Shown piece by piece: positions 8,563 through 16,900 of a DNA stretch of 18,431 nt (positions within the stretch are counted from its first letter, which is position 1; the number at the start of each line of letters is the position of its first letter). Origin of the DNA: Nanobdellota archaeon (GTDB lineage Archaea > Nanobdellota > Nanobdellia > SCGC-AAA011-G17 > JAFCDX01); the NCBI GenBank assembly GCA_018816585.1, contig JAHIVQ010000045.1, positions 1 through 18,431 on the forward strand, given 5' to 3'. Position numbers and translations under genes: made by a program. The notes under the pieces were generated by a model that did not search any database, had not been told where the DNA came from, and saw nothing but the letters and a program-made list of their open reading frames with translations.

Positions 8563-8807
8563 TTTTTTAACCTATCCTCTGGTTTACATACTATTTTTTT
8601 ACCTTCTATTTCAATTGTATTATTTTTAAGATATAATCTAAATTTCATGCTGTTTTTTATTAATTTTTTTTCTCCTTTGCTTGTTTTGATTGTTATTATA
8701 TTTCGAGTCTCATCAACTATTTTTCCTTTGAGTCCAATCAGACTTTTATTTTTTGAGTCTATCACTTCAATATATGAACCGATAAACTCATATTTTAGGT
8801 TAGACAT
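8559..8807 (-). CDS. rnp1: RNase P protein component 1 (Rnp1/Pop4/Rpp29 family)
   Basis: This is a protein subunit of archaeal RNase P, which cuts the 5' leader from precursor tRNAs. The 82 residues form the small Sm-like beta-barrel of the Pop4/Rpp29 family. IGSYIEVIDSKNKSLIGLKG (9-28) is followed by KIVDETRNIITIKTSKGEK and the C-terminal IEGKKIVCKPEDRLKK. Its place between aIF1 and uS17 is the standard archaeal arrangement and strongly supports the call. It begins directly after the aIF1 stop with no intervening base. Confidence 0.95.
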   Translation of the reverse strand: MSNLKYEFIGSYIEVIDSKNKSLIGLKGKIVDETRNIITIKTSKGEKKLIKNSMKFRLYLKNNTIEIEGKKIVCKPEDRLKK

Positions 8808-9116
8808 TTATATCACTTCTATTGTGTCTGAACTAAATCCAAGTTTGATTAATTCATCCTTAACTTTGTTTTTGTGCTTGCCTTGTAATTCTATTCTACC
8901 TTCTTTGAAAGTTCCTCCACAAGCAAATTTTTGCTTTAATTGTTTTGCTAACTCTTTCATATGTACACTTTTCTGATCTATTCCTTCAACAAGTGTTATT
9001 GCTTTACCATAACTACGCTCTACTTGCCTTATTATTATTTTTTGATCTTCTTTGGCAATAACCTCACAAGCACATATATCTTTGGGCAAACCGCATTTCT
9101 CACATGTAATATTCAC
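8808..9116 (-). CDS. Translation initiation factor aIF1 (SUI1 family), GTG start
   Basis: aIF1 binds the 30S P site and helps select the correct start codon. The 102 residues carry an N-terminal knuckle-like C5-x2-C8 and C15-x-C17, a possible zinc site seen in archaeal aIF1. The SUI1 fold follows, with GKAITLVEGID, LAKQLKQKFACGGTFKEGRI and IELQGKHKNKVKDELIKLGF. The start is GTG, overlapping the uL29 stop as GTGA. It is firmly supported by the strong Shine-Dalgarno AAAGGAGGT at 9126-9134. An ATG lies 15 bases downstream but would lose the first cysteine motif. Confidence 0.96.
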   Translation of the reverse strand: MNITCEKCGLPKDICACEVIAKEDQKIIIRQVERSYGKAITLVEGIDQKSVHMKELAKQLKQKFACGGTFKEGRIELQGKHKNKVKDELIKLGFSSDTIEVI

Positions 9117-9319
9117 TTAGATTTTACCTCCTTTGATTTTTCATTTTGTAAAGTATAAATTTTTGCAATTGTTTTCTTTAATGATCTTATTCTTCCTGGA
9201 TTTTCTGGTGTTGTGCCTGTAGCAACCTGTGCATTTAATTTCATTAAATCCTTTTTAATTTCAGTAATCTTTGATTCGAGAATCTTTTCATCCATTTTTC
9301 TTAATTCTTTTATTTTCAT
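9113..9319 (-). CDS. rpl29: Large ribosomal subunit protein uL29
   Basis: This small two-helix 50S protein lies at the tunnel exit, next to uL23, where nascent-chain factors dock. The 68 residues start with MKIKELRKMDEKILESKITE. They contain the loop GTTPENPGRIRSLKKTIAKI (about 35-54), the family signature around N/D-P-x-R-I-R-x-L-K-x-x-I-A. GAGGT lies about 7 nt before the ATG. It overlaps uS3 and aIF1 by 4 nt each. Confidence 0.95.
   Translation of the reverse strand: MKIKELRKMDEKILESKITEIKKDLMKLNAQVATGTTPENPGRIRSLKKTIAKIYTLQNEKSKEVKSK
9126..9134 (-). promoter_or_regulatory. Strong Shine-Dalgarno that decides the GTG start of aIF1
   Basis: The minus strand reads AAAGGAGGT about 9 nt before the GTG at 9116. 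It lies within the end of the uL29 coding region. It is the best ribosome binding site in the operon and supports GTG as the true start over the ATG further downstream. Confidence 0.7.
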
Positions 9320-10074
9320 TTTTTAACCTCTTGTTCTTTAACTTCTGGTCTTTCATCAACTTTTTTTGGTTTTTCTTTTTTAACTTTAATTTCTTTTTTT
9401 GATTTTTCTTCTCTCTTTTCAGTTTTTTCTTCTTTTATAGCTTCAATTTTTATTGGAATTTCTTTTATCTCTACATTTTCTTTCAATATTATTTTATCAG
9501 GTAATCTTACATCACTCTGCAATATTTTTACTTTTATTCCAATTGATCCTGATCTTAAATTAGCTACAGCAAATCCATAATTAATATGATTTTGAGATAT
9601 GTCTCCTGATTTTTTTAAGTAACCTGCTGAAAATCTCCAGGATTTTGCTCTTGTACTTGGAACTCCTCTTCCAGAGATAACAATCTCTGCTCCAAGAGCA
9701 CCAGCATTTATTACATCCTCAAGAACTTTATAACCAACTGACTTAAATCTCTTAGGACCAAATTTTTCGAAGGATGAAACAATTCTTTTTGCAACTGAAT
9801 TTGTATTAAGACTTGGATTTGGAATTTCTGAAACTTCTATCTGTGGATTCTCCATATTGAATTTTTTCTTTAACAAAATTGTCAATTCTTGTATATTAGA
9901 ACCACGTCTTCCAACAACAAGACCAGGACGTGAAGTATAAATAATTATTTTTTCTCCTAATGGAGTTCTTTGAAGTTCAGTATGTGAATAACTTGCTTTA
10001 TTCAAGTATGAAAAAATAAATTCTTCAATTTGTTTCTCTTTCATCTTTTGTGCAATTATCTGTCTTTCTATCAT
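9316..10074 (-). CDS. rps3: Small ribosomal subunit protein uS3 with charged C-terminal tail
   Basis: This 30S head protein lines the mRNA entry tunnel. The N-terminal KH type II domain shows RPGLVVGRRGSNIQELT (49-65) with the G55-R-R-G58 loop. The C-terminal S3 domain shows AGALGAEIVISGRGVPSTRA (124-143) and GYLKKSGD, all archaeal in style. Residues 211-252 form a Lys/Glu-rich tail of about 40 residues. The start overlaps uL22 by 4 nt, and AAGGTGA precedes the ATG. Confidence 0.97.
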   Translation of the reverse strand: MIERQIIAQKMKEKQIEEFIFSYLNKASYSHTELQRTPLGEKIIIYTSRPGLVVGRRGSNIQELTILLKKKFNMENPQIEVSEIPNPSLNTNSVAKRIVSSFEKFGPKRFKSVGYKVLEDVINAGALGAEIVISGRGVPSTRAKSWRFSAGYLKKSGDISQNHINYGFAVANLRSGSIGIKVKILQSDVRLPDKIILKENVEIKEIPIKIEAIKEEKTEKREEKSKKEIKVKKEKPKKVDERPEVKEQEVKK

Positions 10075-10502
10075 TTTTTCACCTTAACTGGATTATTTTT
10101 TATTTTTTCTGCAACTTCAAGGTAAATATTTGTTCTTTTCATCTGTCTTCTTCTTTTTCTACCAAAGTGCCATTGTGTTGAACCTTTATTAGCCATTAAT
10201 TTTGAGATATATAATTCATTTTTATTTAATCCTACATTTTCTGCATTTGCTTCAACACCTTTTAATAATTTTAATATTGCTAGTGAAGCATTCATAGGAT
10301 AAGATCCAGAAGCAATTCCGTGCTTATGCCCTAAATCTCTATTAAATCTCTTGAATGGGATAGCCATTTTTTTCTTCATTACTCTTTCAAGTATATCTTT
10401 AGCTGTACTTAGATTCTTAAATCTAATAAAATCGCAGATTTCAATACTCTGTTTAGTTGAAATCCTCAAATCCTTTGCATTTAGTTTTGCTATTTCATTC
10501 AT
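10071..10502 (-). CDS. rpl22: Large ribosomal subunit protein uL22
   Basis: This 50S protein has a long beta-hairpin that lines the peptide exit tunnel. The 143 residues include the N-terminal LRISTKQSIEICDFIR and KDILERVMKKKMAIPF, and the archaeal GHKHGIASGSYPMNASLAIL (58-77). The C-terminal hairpin GRKRRRQMKRTNIYLEVAE (114-132) matches the conserved RGRxxRxxxxxHI-type motif of the family. It starts 1 nt after uS19 and overlaps uS3 by 4 nt. The length is close to archaeal homologues. Confidence 0.96.
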   Translation of the reverse strand: MNEIAKLNAKDLRISTKQSIEICDFIRFKNLSTAKDILERVMKKKMAIPFKRFNRDLGHKHGIASGSYPMNASLAILKLLKGVEANAENVGLNKNELYISKLMANKGSTQWHFGRKRRRQMKRTNIYLEVAEKIKNNPVKVKK

Positions 10503-10503
10503 T

Positions 10504-10887
10504 TTATTTCACAGATGCTGCAGCACTGGATTTTGTTGCTCCAATTCCTGGTGCTGAGTGTTTAACTTTTTGTCTTGTTAATGCAAATTCTCCTAAATAA
10601 TGACCTATCATTTCATCTGTTAAAGATACTGGAACAAATATTTTTCCATTATAAACCTGAACTAATTTTCCAACCATCTCAGGCAGAACAATTAAATCTC
10701 TGCAGTGTGTTTTTACTGGTTTGTTAGATGGTCTTTTTAATTTTAAAAGGAAATTTTTTTGTACTTCATTTAATCCTCTTTTTAATGATCTTCTTTGTCT
10801 TGCTGTAAGTATTTTTGATAATTCAATTAAAGACATGTTTTGCATATCTTCTAATTTTTTTCCTTTGTAAATAAATTCTTTTGGCAT
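10504..10887 (-). CDS. rps19: Small ribosomal subunit protein uS19
   Basis: This 30S head protein contacts the A-site tRNA region. The 127 residues show the archaeal form, with [19 protein letters not shown] and [13 protein letters not shown] near the N-terminus. The universal core runs [20 protein letters not shown] then [12 protein letters not shown] (about 93-104), and [10 protein letters not shown] closes the domain. AAGGAG lies about 7 nt before the ATG. The start shares one base with the uL2 stop. Confidence 0.97.
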   Translation of the reverse strand: MPKEFIYKGKKLEDMQNMSLIELSKILTARQRRSLKRGLNEVQKNFLLKLKRPSNKPVKTHCRDLIVLPEMVGKLVQVYNGKIFVPVSLTDEMIGHYLGEFALTRQKVKHSAPGIGATKSSAAASVK

Positions 10888-11615
10888 TATCTTCTCCTTC
10901 CTGTTCTTCTAGCTCTTATTAAACCAACTTTTGCACCTGGAGGTGCTCCTCTTCTAGGAATAGCTGATCTTCCCATATTTTTAGCACGACCACAACCAAA
11001 TGGATGGTCAATTGGATTCATTTTAACAGGAGATACTATAGGATATACTCTATTTTTTGCTTTCATTGCATGATATTTTTTTCCTGCTTTAACAAATGGT
11101 TTATCTTTTCTTCCTGTACCTGCAATAACACCAATAGTTGCTCTGCATTCAGGAGAAAAATCTTTTATTTTACCTGATGGAAGTTTAATAGAAATTTTTT
11201 CTGGTGTTGATGCAACTATTCTTGCATATGTTCCAGGAGTTCTTACTAATTTTCCTCCATCACCAGGTGTTATTTCCAAACAATATACTGAAGCATCAGC
11301 AGGAATATTTTTCAATGGAAGTGTATTTCCATATTTAATCTCTGATTTTGATCCTGATGATACTAATTGATTTACAAAAATATTTTCTGGTGCTATTAAT
11401 ATTGCTGTTTCTCCATCATCATATTTAACTTCCATTAAAGGTGCTGAATGACCAGGACAATTTACTAAATTTACAATTTTTCCATTAACAAGTTCATTTT
11501 TTTCCATATCATCATATTTTCTGTATTTAACTTTCCCAAAATATCTGAAACTTGGAGCGAAAAATCTAATTGAAGTTCCTCTTCCACGCCTTTGTTGAAG
11601 TAAATTATGTCCCAT
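10887..11615 (-). CDS. rpl2: Large ribosomal subunit protein uL2
   Basis: This core 50S protein lies close to the peptidyl-transferase centre and bridges to the 30S subunit. The 242 residues match the archaeal form, with the [20 protein letters not shown]-terminus, an OB-like domain, and an SH3-like domain with [15 protein letters not shown]. The C-terminal loop [20 protein letters not shown] (197-216) leads to [18 protein letters not shown]. The bacterial second His of DHPH is Phe here, as in some other archaea. The usual DHP-x-GGG is DHPFGCG, with Cys208 replacing a glycine. It lies 1 nt after uL23. Confidence 0.97.
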   Translation of the reverse strand: MGHNLLQQRRGRGTSIRFFAPSFRYFGKVKYRKYDDMEKNELVNGKIVNLVNCPGHSAPLMEVKYDDGETAILIAPENIFVNQLVSSGSKSEIKYGNTLPLKNIPADASVYCLEITPGDGGKLVRTPGTYARIVASTPEKISIKLPSGKIKDFSPECRATIGVIAGTGRKDKPFVKAGKKYHAMKAKNRVYPIVSPVKMNPIDHPFGCGRAKNMGRSAIPRRGAPPGAKVGLIRARRTGRRR

Positions 11616-11616
11616 T

Positions 11617-11871
11617 TTACATTAATCCTAATTGTGTTATAACATCCATTGCTGGTGTTTCAGGAGCTAATTTTACATAAGCTCTCTTTTCACCATCTGA
11701 TGTTATTAAAGTGTTTACTTTTACAACCTTGATTTTAAACATTTTTTCTAAACTTTCCTTGATTTCTTTTTTTGATGCATTCAAATCCACTACAAACAAT
11801 AATTTGTTTTCTGATTCAATTAACTTAACAGCTTTTTCTGTTGTAAGTGGATATTTAATTATATCTTTCAT
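11617..11871 (-). CDS. rpl23: Large ribosomal subunit protein uL23
   Basis: This tunnel-exit 50S protein is the docking site for nascent-chain factors such as SRP. The 84 residues show the compact archaeal form. The N-terminus has IKYPLTTEKAVKLIESENKL. The helix KKEIKESLEKMFKIKVVKVN contains the conserved pattern. The C-terminal part has KRAYVKLAPETPAMDVITQL. GAGG lies about 8 nt before the ATG. It overlaps uL4 by 4 nt. Confidence 0.96.
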   Translation of the reverse strand: MKDIIKYPLTTEKAVKLIESENKLLFVVDLNASKKEIKESLEKMFKIKVVKVNTLITSDGEKRAYVKLAPETPAMDVITQLGLM

Positions 11872-12803
11872 TTTTTATCCTCTTTCTTTACTTTTTTAAC
11901 AGTAGATTTTTTTATTTTTGGTTTTTCTTCAGTTTTTTTTTCTGTTTTTTTTGACTCTATTTTTTTAGGTTTTTCTTCTTTGATTTCTTCTTTCACTTCT
12001 TCATGTTTAATATCATTTGTAAATAAATTTTCATTTTTTAATTTTTCAATTGCTCCTTCAGTGTACAATACTAATCTTGAAAATTCAACTCCTTTTGTTA
12101 ATACTGAAGCATTAAGATTTTGTACTTTAACAATATCGACACCAGGCAGGTTTGAAGCAGTATTCATTAACTTGCAATCCTTTGAAACAACAATTAATAC
12201 CCCTGTTTTTCTCTTGTAAGTTCTATTTCTTAATTTTCCTTTTCCTGCTCTTACTTTTTTATCTTTGCATCTTTCTAATTCACCAAATAAATTAAGAGTT
12301 TTAAATAAACTTTCAACATCTCTTGTTTTTTCCATGTTTTCAAATTTATTTTCTAAAATAAAAGGAACTTCATAATTAGTATGCAATTCTTTTAATGCAG
12401 TTGCTGCTATTGCACTTCTTATTGCCTTTCTTCTTTCTTTGATATTTATTTTTTGACTCCATATCTTTTCTGGCTTTGGTGGATGAGCTCTTCTTCCTCC
12501 AACAGTAAATGGAGCATAAGCACCAACCCAACCAAACTGAACTCCACGTCTCCACATTGTTTTTCTTGGAGATCTTGAAATTCCTATACCATAAGCTCCT
12601 TTGTAATTATGTCTTCTTCTTGATAGTTTAGCTGATTGCTGTTTTCCTGCTCTCTCAAATGCACCATATGGCTGTCTATTATTTGAAAATATTACAAAAA
12701 CTGCTCTTTTAATTAAATCAGGCCTGTATTCTTCAGAAAATTGATTAGGTAAATCAATGCTCTTTACTTTTTTTCCTTCTAAACTTAATATATCTGCTTT
12801 CAT
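11868..12803 (-). CDS. rpl4: Large ribosomal subunit protein uL4 with charged C-terminal tail
   Basis: This 50S assembly protein sends a loop into the exit tunnel. The archaeal/eukaryotic form is clear from FSEEYRPDLIKRAV (22-35), the tunnel loop with RRRHNYKGAYGIGISRSPRK (62-81), and RRGVQFGWVGAYAPFTVGGR (85-104). VGGRRAHPPKPEK and the C-terminal NLPGVDIVKVQNLNASVLTK (218-237) follow. Residues 267-311 form a Lys/Glu-rich tail, so the 311 residues exceed the usual archaeal length of about 250-265. The coding frame continues correctly into the 4-nt overlap with uL23, so the tail is genuine. Confidence 0.97.
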   Translation of the reverse strand: MKADILSLEGKKVKSIDLPNQFSEEYRPDLIKRAVFVIFSNNRQPYGAFERAGKQQSAKLSRRRHNYKGAYGIGISRSPRKTMWRRGVQFGWVGAYAPFTVGGRRAHPPKPEKIWSQKINIKERRKAIRSAIAATALKELHTNYEVPFILENKFENMEKTRDVESLFKTLNLFGELERCKDKKVRAGKGKLRNRTYKRKTGVLIVVSKDCKLMNTASNLPGVDIVKVQNLNASVLTKGVEFSRLVLYTEGAIEKLKNENLFTNDIKHEEVKEEIKEEKPKKIESKKTEKKTEEKPKIKKSTVKKVKKEDKK

Positions 12804-13738
12804 TTTGTAATTTGTATCTGCATTGGTTTTTTATTATTTGATCTTAAAGAGTCTATTATTCTTACTAATCTTCTATTGGCTCCAGGAATTCCTCCTTTTA
12901 CTAATAAAATATCATTTTTTATATCCCCATAATGAGATAAATTAGTTTTTTTAATGAAATCAGGATTTATTGCCAAGATAAATTTATTATATTCAACTCT
13001 TGATGCATATCCTAACTGGCCATGCTGTGGAACATTTGGATTTACTTTTTTAGGTGTCCATGGTCCTAAATTACCAGGACTTCTACGTTTTTTTTCTGAC
13101 TTGTGTGATTTCAAAGTTATACCAAATCTTTTTACAGGTCCCTGAAAACCCCTTCCTTTTGTAACAGAATGTATATCAACAAAAGAATTTTCTTTAAAGA
13201 TTTCTGATAGTCTTATTTCTTTATTTAATAATGAATTTGCGTACTCTAATATTTTAGCATTATCAGAACCACCAACAGCTAATTCAAATAATTCAGGTTT
13301 TTTCTTTCCAATTCCTGTCATTGATGGAGAAGTATAGACTAATAATGTTAATTTATCAAAATCTTTTATTTCTTTGTTATTAAATTTCTTTGGCATTCTT
13401 AATCTTTTTTCAAGATTTTTGTCTAATTTTGGATTTAAATGTTCAGTAAGTAAAGAATAACCATATGGAGTATTTTTATAGAATCTAATTGAGAAAACTT
13501 TTAACGGAGGGCACTCAATAATCGTAGCAGGAATAGAAATAATCATATTTTTTGTTGGTGATGTTTGTTTAATATCTGTAGCAGATATGTGGGTCATTCC
13601 TGCCTTATATCCTGCAAAACCTAAAAGCTTTACATCTGATTTATCAGCCCAGCTTCTTATTCTTGGATACGGGCGTTTAGCTCTTCCTTTAGGATGAAAC
13701 TGCCTTGATCCTGCCTTTGGTTTGTGTGCTCTTCCCAT
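12800..13738 (-). CDS. rpl3: Large ribosomal subunit protein uL3, first gene of the superoperon
   Basis: This early-assembling 50S protein has a finger that reaches the peptidyl-transferase centre. The N-terminus has GRAHKPKAGSRQFHPKGRAK. The barrel includes GFAGYKAGMTH (40-50). The conserved finger has VDIHSVTKGRGFQGPVKRFG (187-206) and SPGNLGPWTPKKVNPNVPQH (220-239), with Trp227 at the tip, followed by GQLGY. The 312 residues are slightly short of many archaeal homologues (about 330-350) but all core motifs are present. A TATA-like box centred about 26 bp upstream suggests a leaderless start, and a second box further up offers a leadered transcript. Confidence 0.97.
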   Translation of the reverse strand: MGRAHKPKAGSRQFHPKGRAKRPYPRIRSWADKSDVKLLGFAGYKAGMTHISATDIKQTSPTKNMIISIPATIIECPPLKVFSIRFYKNTPYGYSLLTEHLNPKLDKNLEKRLRMPKKFNNKEIKDFDKLTLLVYTSPSMTGIGKKKPELFELAVGGSDNAKILEYANSLLNKEIRLSEIFKENSFVDIHSVTKGRGFQGPVKRFGITLKSHKSEKKRRSPGNLGPWTPKKVNPNVPQHGQLGYASRVEYNKFILAINPDFIKKTNLSHYGDIKNDILLVKGGIPGANRRLVRIIDSLRSNNKKPMQIQITK

Positions 13739-13760
13739 TTGTATTTTTCCTTATGAGCGA

Positions 13761-13768
13761 TTTATAAA
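13761..13768 (-). promoter_or_regulatory. Proximal TATA-like box of the ribosomal superoperon
   Basis: On the minus strand the box reads TTTATAAA, preceded by purine-rich AGAAAGA that could serve as BRE. Its centre is about 26 bp before the uL3 ATG, the distance at which archaeal RNA polymerase normally starts. Transcription would therefore begin at or beside the start codon (leaderless). The element lies inside the 12-bp perfect palindrome GATTTATAAATC at 13759-13770. Confidence 0.55.
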
Positions 13769-13824
13769 TCTTTCTAGAATCAGCGGCTTATATATTCAGT
13801 AGGGTATAATTTTGGTAACTAGGA

Positions 13825-13834
13825 TATTTATAAA
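13825..13834 (-). promoter_or_regulatory. Distal TATA-like box upstream of uL3
   Basis: On the minus strand this reads TTTATAAATA preceded by AAAAACC, a good match to an archaeal BRE plus TATA box. It would start transcription near 13804 and give a leader of about 65 nt before uL3. That makes two alternative promoters for the operon, one leadered and one leaderless. The choice between them cannot be made from sequence alone. Confidence 0.5.
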
Positions 13835-13951
13835 GGTTTTTGTTGTTAAAATATAAATTGAAACTAATTCCCGTTAAATGTCTTTACCAAAGGGATTTAT
13901 TTTATTGCTTTTACAAAAGAATTTACTAAGTTTATCATATTTTAAGTATTT

Positions 13952-16900
13952 TTAACTTTCGAAACTATTTTTAATATACTCATAGACTTCGTTTATTCCT
14001 ATTTCAATTGTTGAATTTCCACTTCTAATAAAAAATTTGTTATCTTTGGTGTATATTGGCTTCTTCCCTTTTTTGACATTTATTATGCAAATTGTTTTAT
14101 CATCAACTGACTCAAATTTGATTTTTACATTTTTTGAAATATATCCATCGTCAACTATTAATCTTTCACCCATAATATTTCTTAGATGAATCTCAAACTT
14201 ATCTATATCTAACAAATTACCTTCTTGTAAATCATAATTCAAACCAAGAATATTTTTCTGATTATCAACACCAATTAATAATATCCCTCCTTCAGAATTA
14301 TTAAATCCAGCTATTGTTTTTAAAACAGATTCTTCAATTTTCTTATCTTTTAACTTACCTATTATATTCCAAAGCAGAGTAGATTTGAATTCTAGATTTT
14401 CATCTTCATATCTTTGTAAATATGATTTTACATCTTCAAAATTATTATCTTCACTAACTAAAGGTATAATTATTTTACTTCCTTTCCGTTTATTACAATC
14501 TGCGTGTACCATCTGCAAATTAATAATATCATCTCTTCCACCTTTTGATATTGGTTTGATGTGATCAACTTCAATATTTTCCCCATAAAATAGAGATAAA
14601 CTACAAATCGGGCAAATATTATTTTGATTTTTTAATAATTGTTTTTTTTCATCATCATTCAATATCACTTTTCTTTTATCTAAATCATATTTATCTCTCA
14701 AATTTGATAAAATCTCAAAATAAATATCTTCATTTTCAGTCTCTTTAACTTGATTTAGTTTTTCATAAATTTTTTGAATATCTTGAAAAATCTCTTGTCT
14801 TTTTTCTCTTATCATCTCTATATTAATTTCATTTATCATAGAGTATAAGAAATAAAAATTTTGCAACCTTCGTCTAGATTTTAATCCAAATAAGCTATTT
14901 AATTCATTTTCTAGATAACTATCTAATTTATCTTTATCGATATCAGATGTAATTAATAGTGTCCGAATCTTTAAAATCAATAATTCAATGTTTTTTATAG
15001 AATTAAGAAAATTATCTTTATCTTTTTCGCCAGTGGTAGAATGACTGAGTAATTTAGATATATACTTTTTATCAGATATTCTACAAGCTATACGGTCTTG
15101 TCTTTTGTGAAAATCAATTGTTTTAGAAATTTTTTCATTCTTAAAAGTTTGCATATGGTCAATATAAGCTAAAGTGGTGTATAATTCTTCATTTTCCATT
15201 CGGTTATTATTTTTTGGTTGTCTAATATAAAACCAACCTTCAACTTTTTTTACATTTTCCTTAATCTTTTTGATTATATCTATATCAGCATAAGAGTTCC
15301 ACATTTCAAAAGTATTTTCTTTGATAGGATAAGGTTTTGAATTGAGTCTGATGAATAAATCTATCGGATTAAAATTTTCATTTATTTTTGAATCAATTTC
15401 AACAACAGATAAATTAAAATCTAAAATTTTATTTTGATATCTTTGCTCTAAATCCCTAAATTTAAGTCCTTCTAGTTCGTTATATATTGTTAACTCTTTT
15501 AATTTAAATTCATGTTTGTTGGATTGTGCAGTATTTCCGTTTTCATCTTTGTATGTTTCTCCAATAAATCCTAAAATTGCAAGAATTCTTTGTTGCCCAT
15601 CAACAACTTCATAAACAGAATTACAATTTTTATAAACGAATAATGGGGGTAACTTTATATCTAATAGTATACTTTCAATTAAGGATGAAGCTTTAGTTAT
15701 ATTCATAACTTCATTTCTTTGATATATTGGTCTCACTCTAAAATTATCTCTCTGCATTTTAGTTTTTATTGATTCAATAGTAATATCTGTAGGAGCAGGT
15801 TTTGTTATAAACAAGCTTTCAATAACCTCTTCTTTAAGGTTCTCTTTTTCAAGATCAATATTTCCTCTAATTTCACGGGCATTATATGAGTCTAAATAGT
15901 TTTTAAAATCCTTTTTCAATTTTTTTTCGAAGATTTCTAAAGTAAATCTATGTCTCTGGTTAAATTCTTTATAAAAATGAGAATTTTCTAAAGAGAATAT
16001 TTGTATATTAGATTCAAATATTTTTGATAACTCCTCTAAAAATTTAGTATCTAAAATATCTTTTAAAGCAAATCCCTCATTTTCAATAACTCCAAATACC
16101 CAATACATACATTCAGATATTAATTGATTATAATAGACATTATTTATGTTTTTTTTAATTGAATAAAGATATTCTATTCTTTTTTCGTATTCACTCATAA
16201 ATAAGTCTAAACTTTCTTCTTCCTCTGAATATTTATGATAGAACATATTCATAATATCTTTTCTATTAGATAAAGTAGAATAGTATTTTATGGGTATTAA
16301 ATGTAAAACTGTTAATAACCTTATTTTTGAGATTAATTCTTCTAGTAAAGCTTTACCTTCATAATTCGTTCTTTTTGGGAAAAATAATTCAAGATTCTTT
16401 TTATAAAAAGTATCATCATTCTGAAATTTTTCTTTTATCTTTTTAGTTATTGGGTCATCTATAAAAGTTGCCTTATCTACATCAGACCTTCTTAGAGGAG
16501 TTATTCCAGAATTATATCTTCTAAAAATCTCCTTTTTAATCAAATCTTCTTTTTTGGGGTCTAATTTAGGTTCGTTAATCACCCTGAAATCAATCACTCT
16601 GATTTTCGAATCTAAAAATCTAATTAATATATCTTTATTTAATTTTGAAAATGATAATTTTCCTAAACTTTTTAATATCATTAAACCCTTAGGATTTAAA
16701 ACTAGTTTATCTTCCATAAAATTCTTTATTGTTTCAAATCTTTGTCTACCGTCAATAATCTCTATTTGGTTGTTACCATGAAAAAAAATTAAAGGTGGAA
16801 TTTCAGTACCAATTAATATGCTTTCCATAAAATAAGTTGCTTTTTCATTATTCCAAACATATTTTCTCTGGTAATAGGGTCTATAATCAATCTGAGTTCT

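Larger units (their letters stand above)
13739..13951. other. Gap between the uL3 start and the DUF262 gene end
   Basis: This AT-rich gap of 213 bp holds two TATA-like elements for uL3, listed separately. It also holds two imperfectly related short palindromes, CTTTACCAAAG (13882-13892) and CTTTTACAAAAG (13908-13919). I see no open reading frame that resembles a protein, and no convincing terminator (stem followed by a T-tract) for the DUF262 gene that ends at 13952. Confidence 0.6.

Noticed and set aside
8353..8976. Long plus-strand open frame (207 codons) opposite uS17, Rnp1 and aIF1
   Set aside because: It spans three certain genes on the other strand, is rich in Phe, Ser and Ile as expected from reversed Lys/Glu codons, and matches no family.
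10989..11009. uL2 has DHPFGCG where bacteria have DHPHGGG, suggesting a lost catalytic-centre histidine
   Set aside because: Phe at this position is also found in other archaeal uL2 proteins, so it is not a defect. Only the Gly-to-Cys change is unusual, and it is minor.
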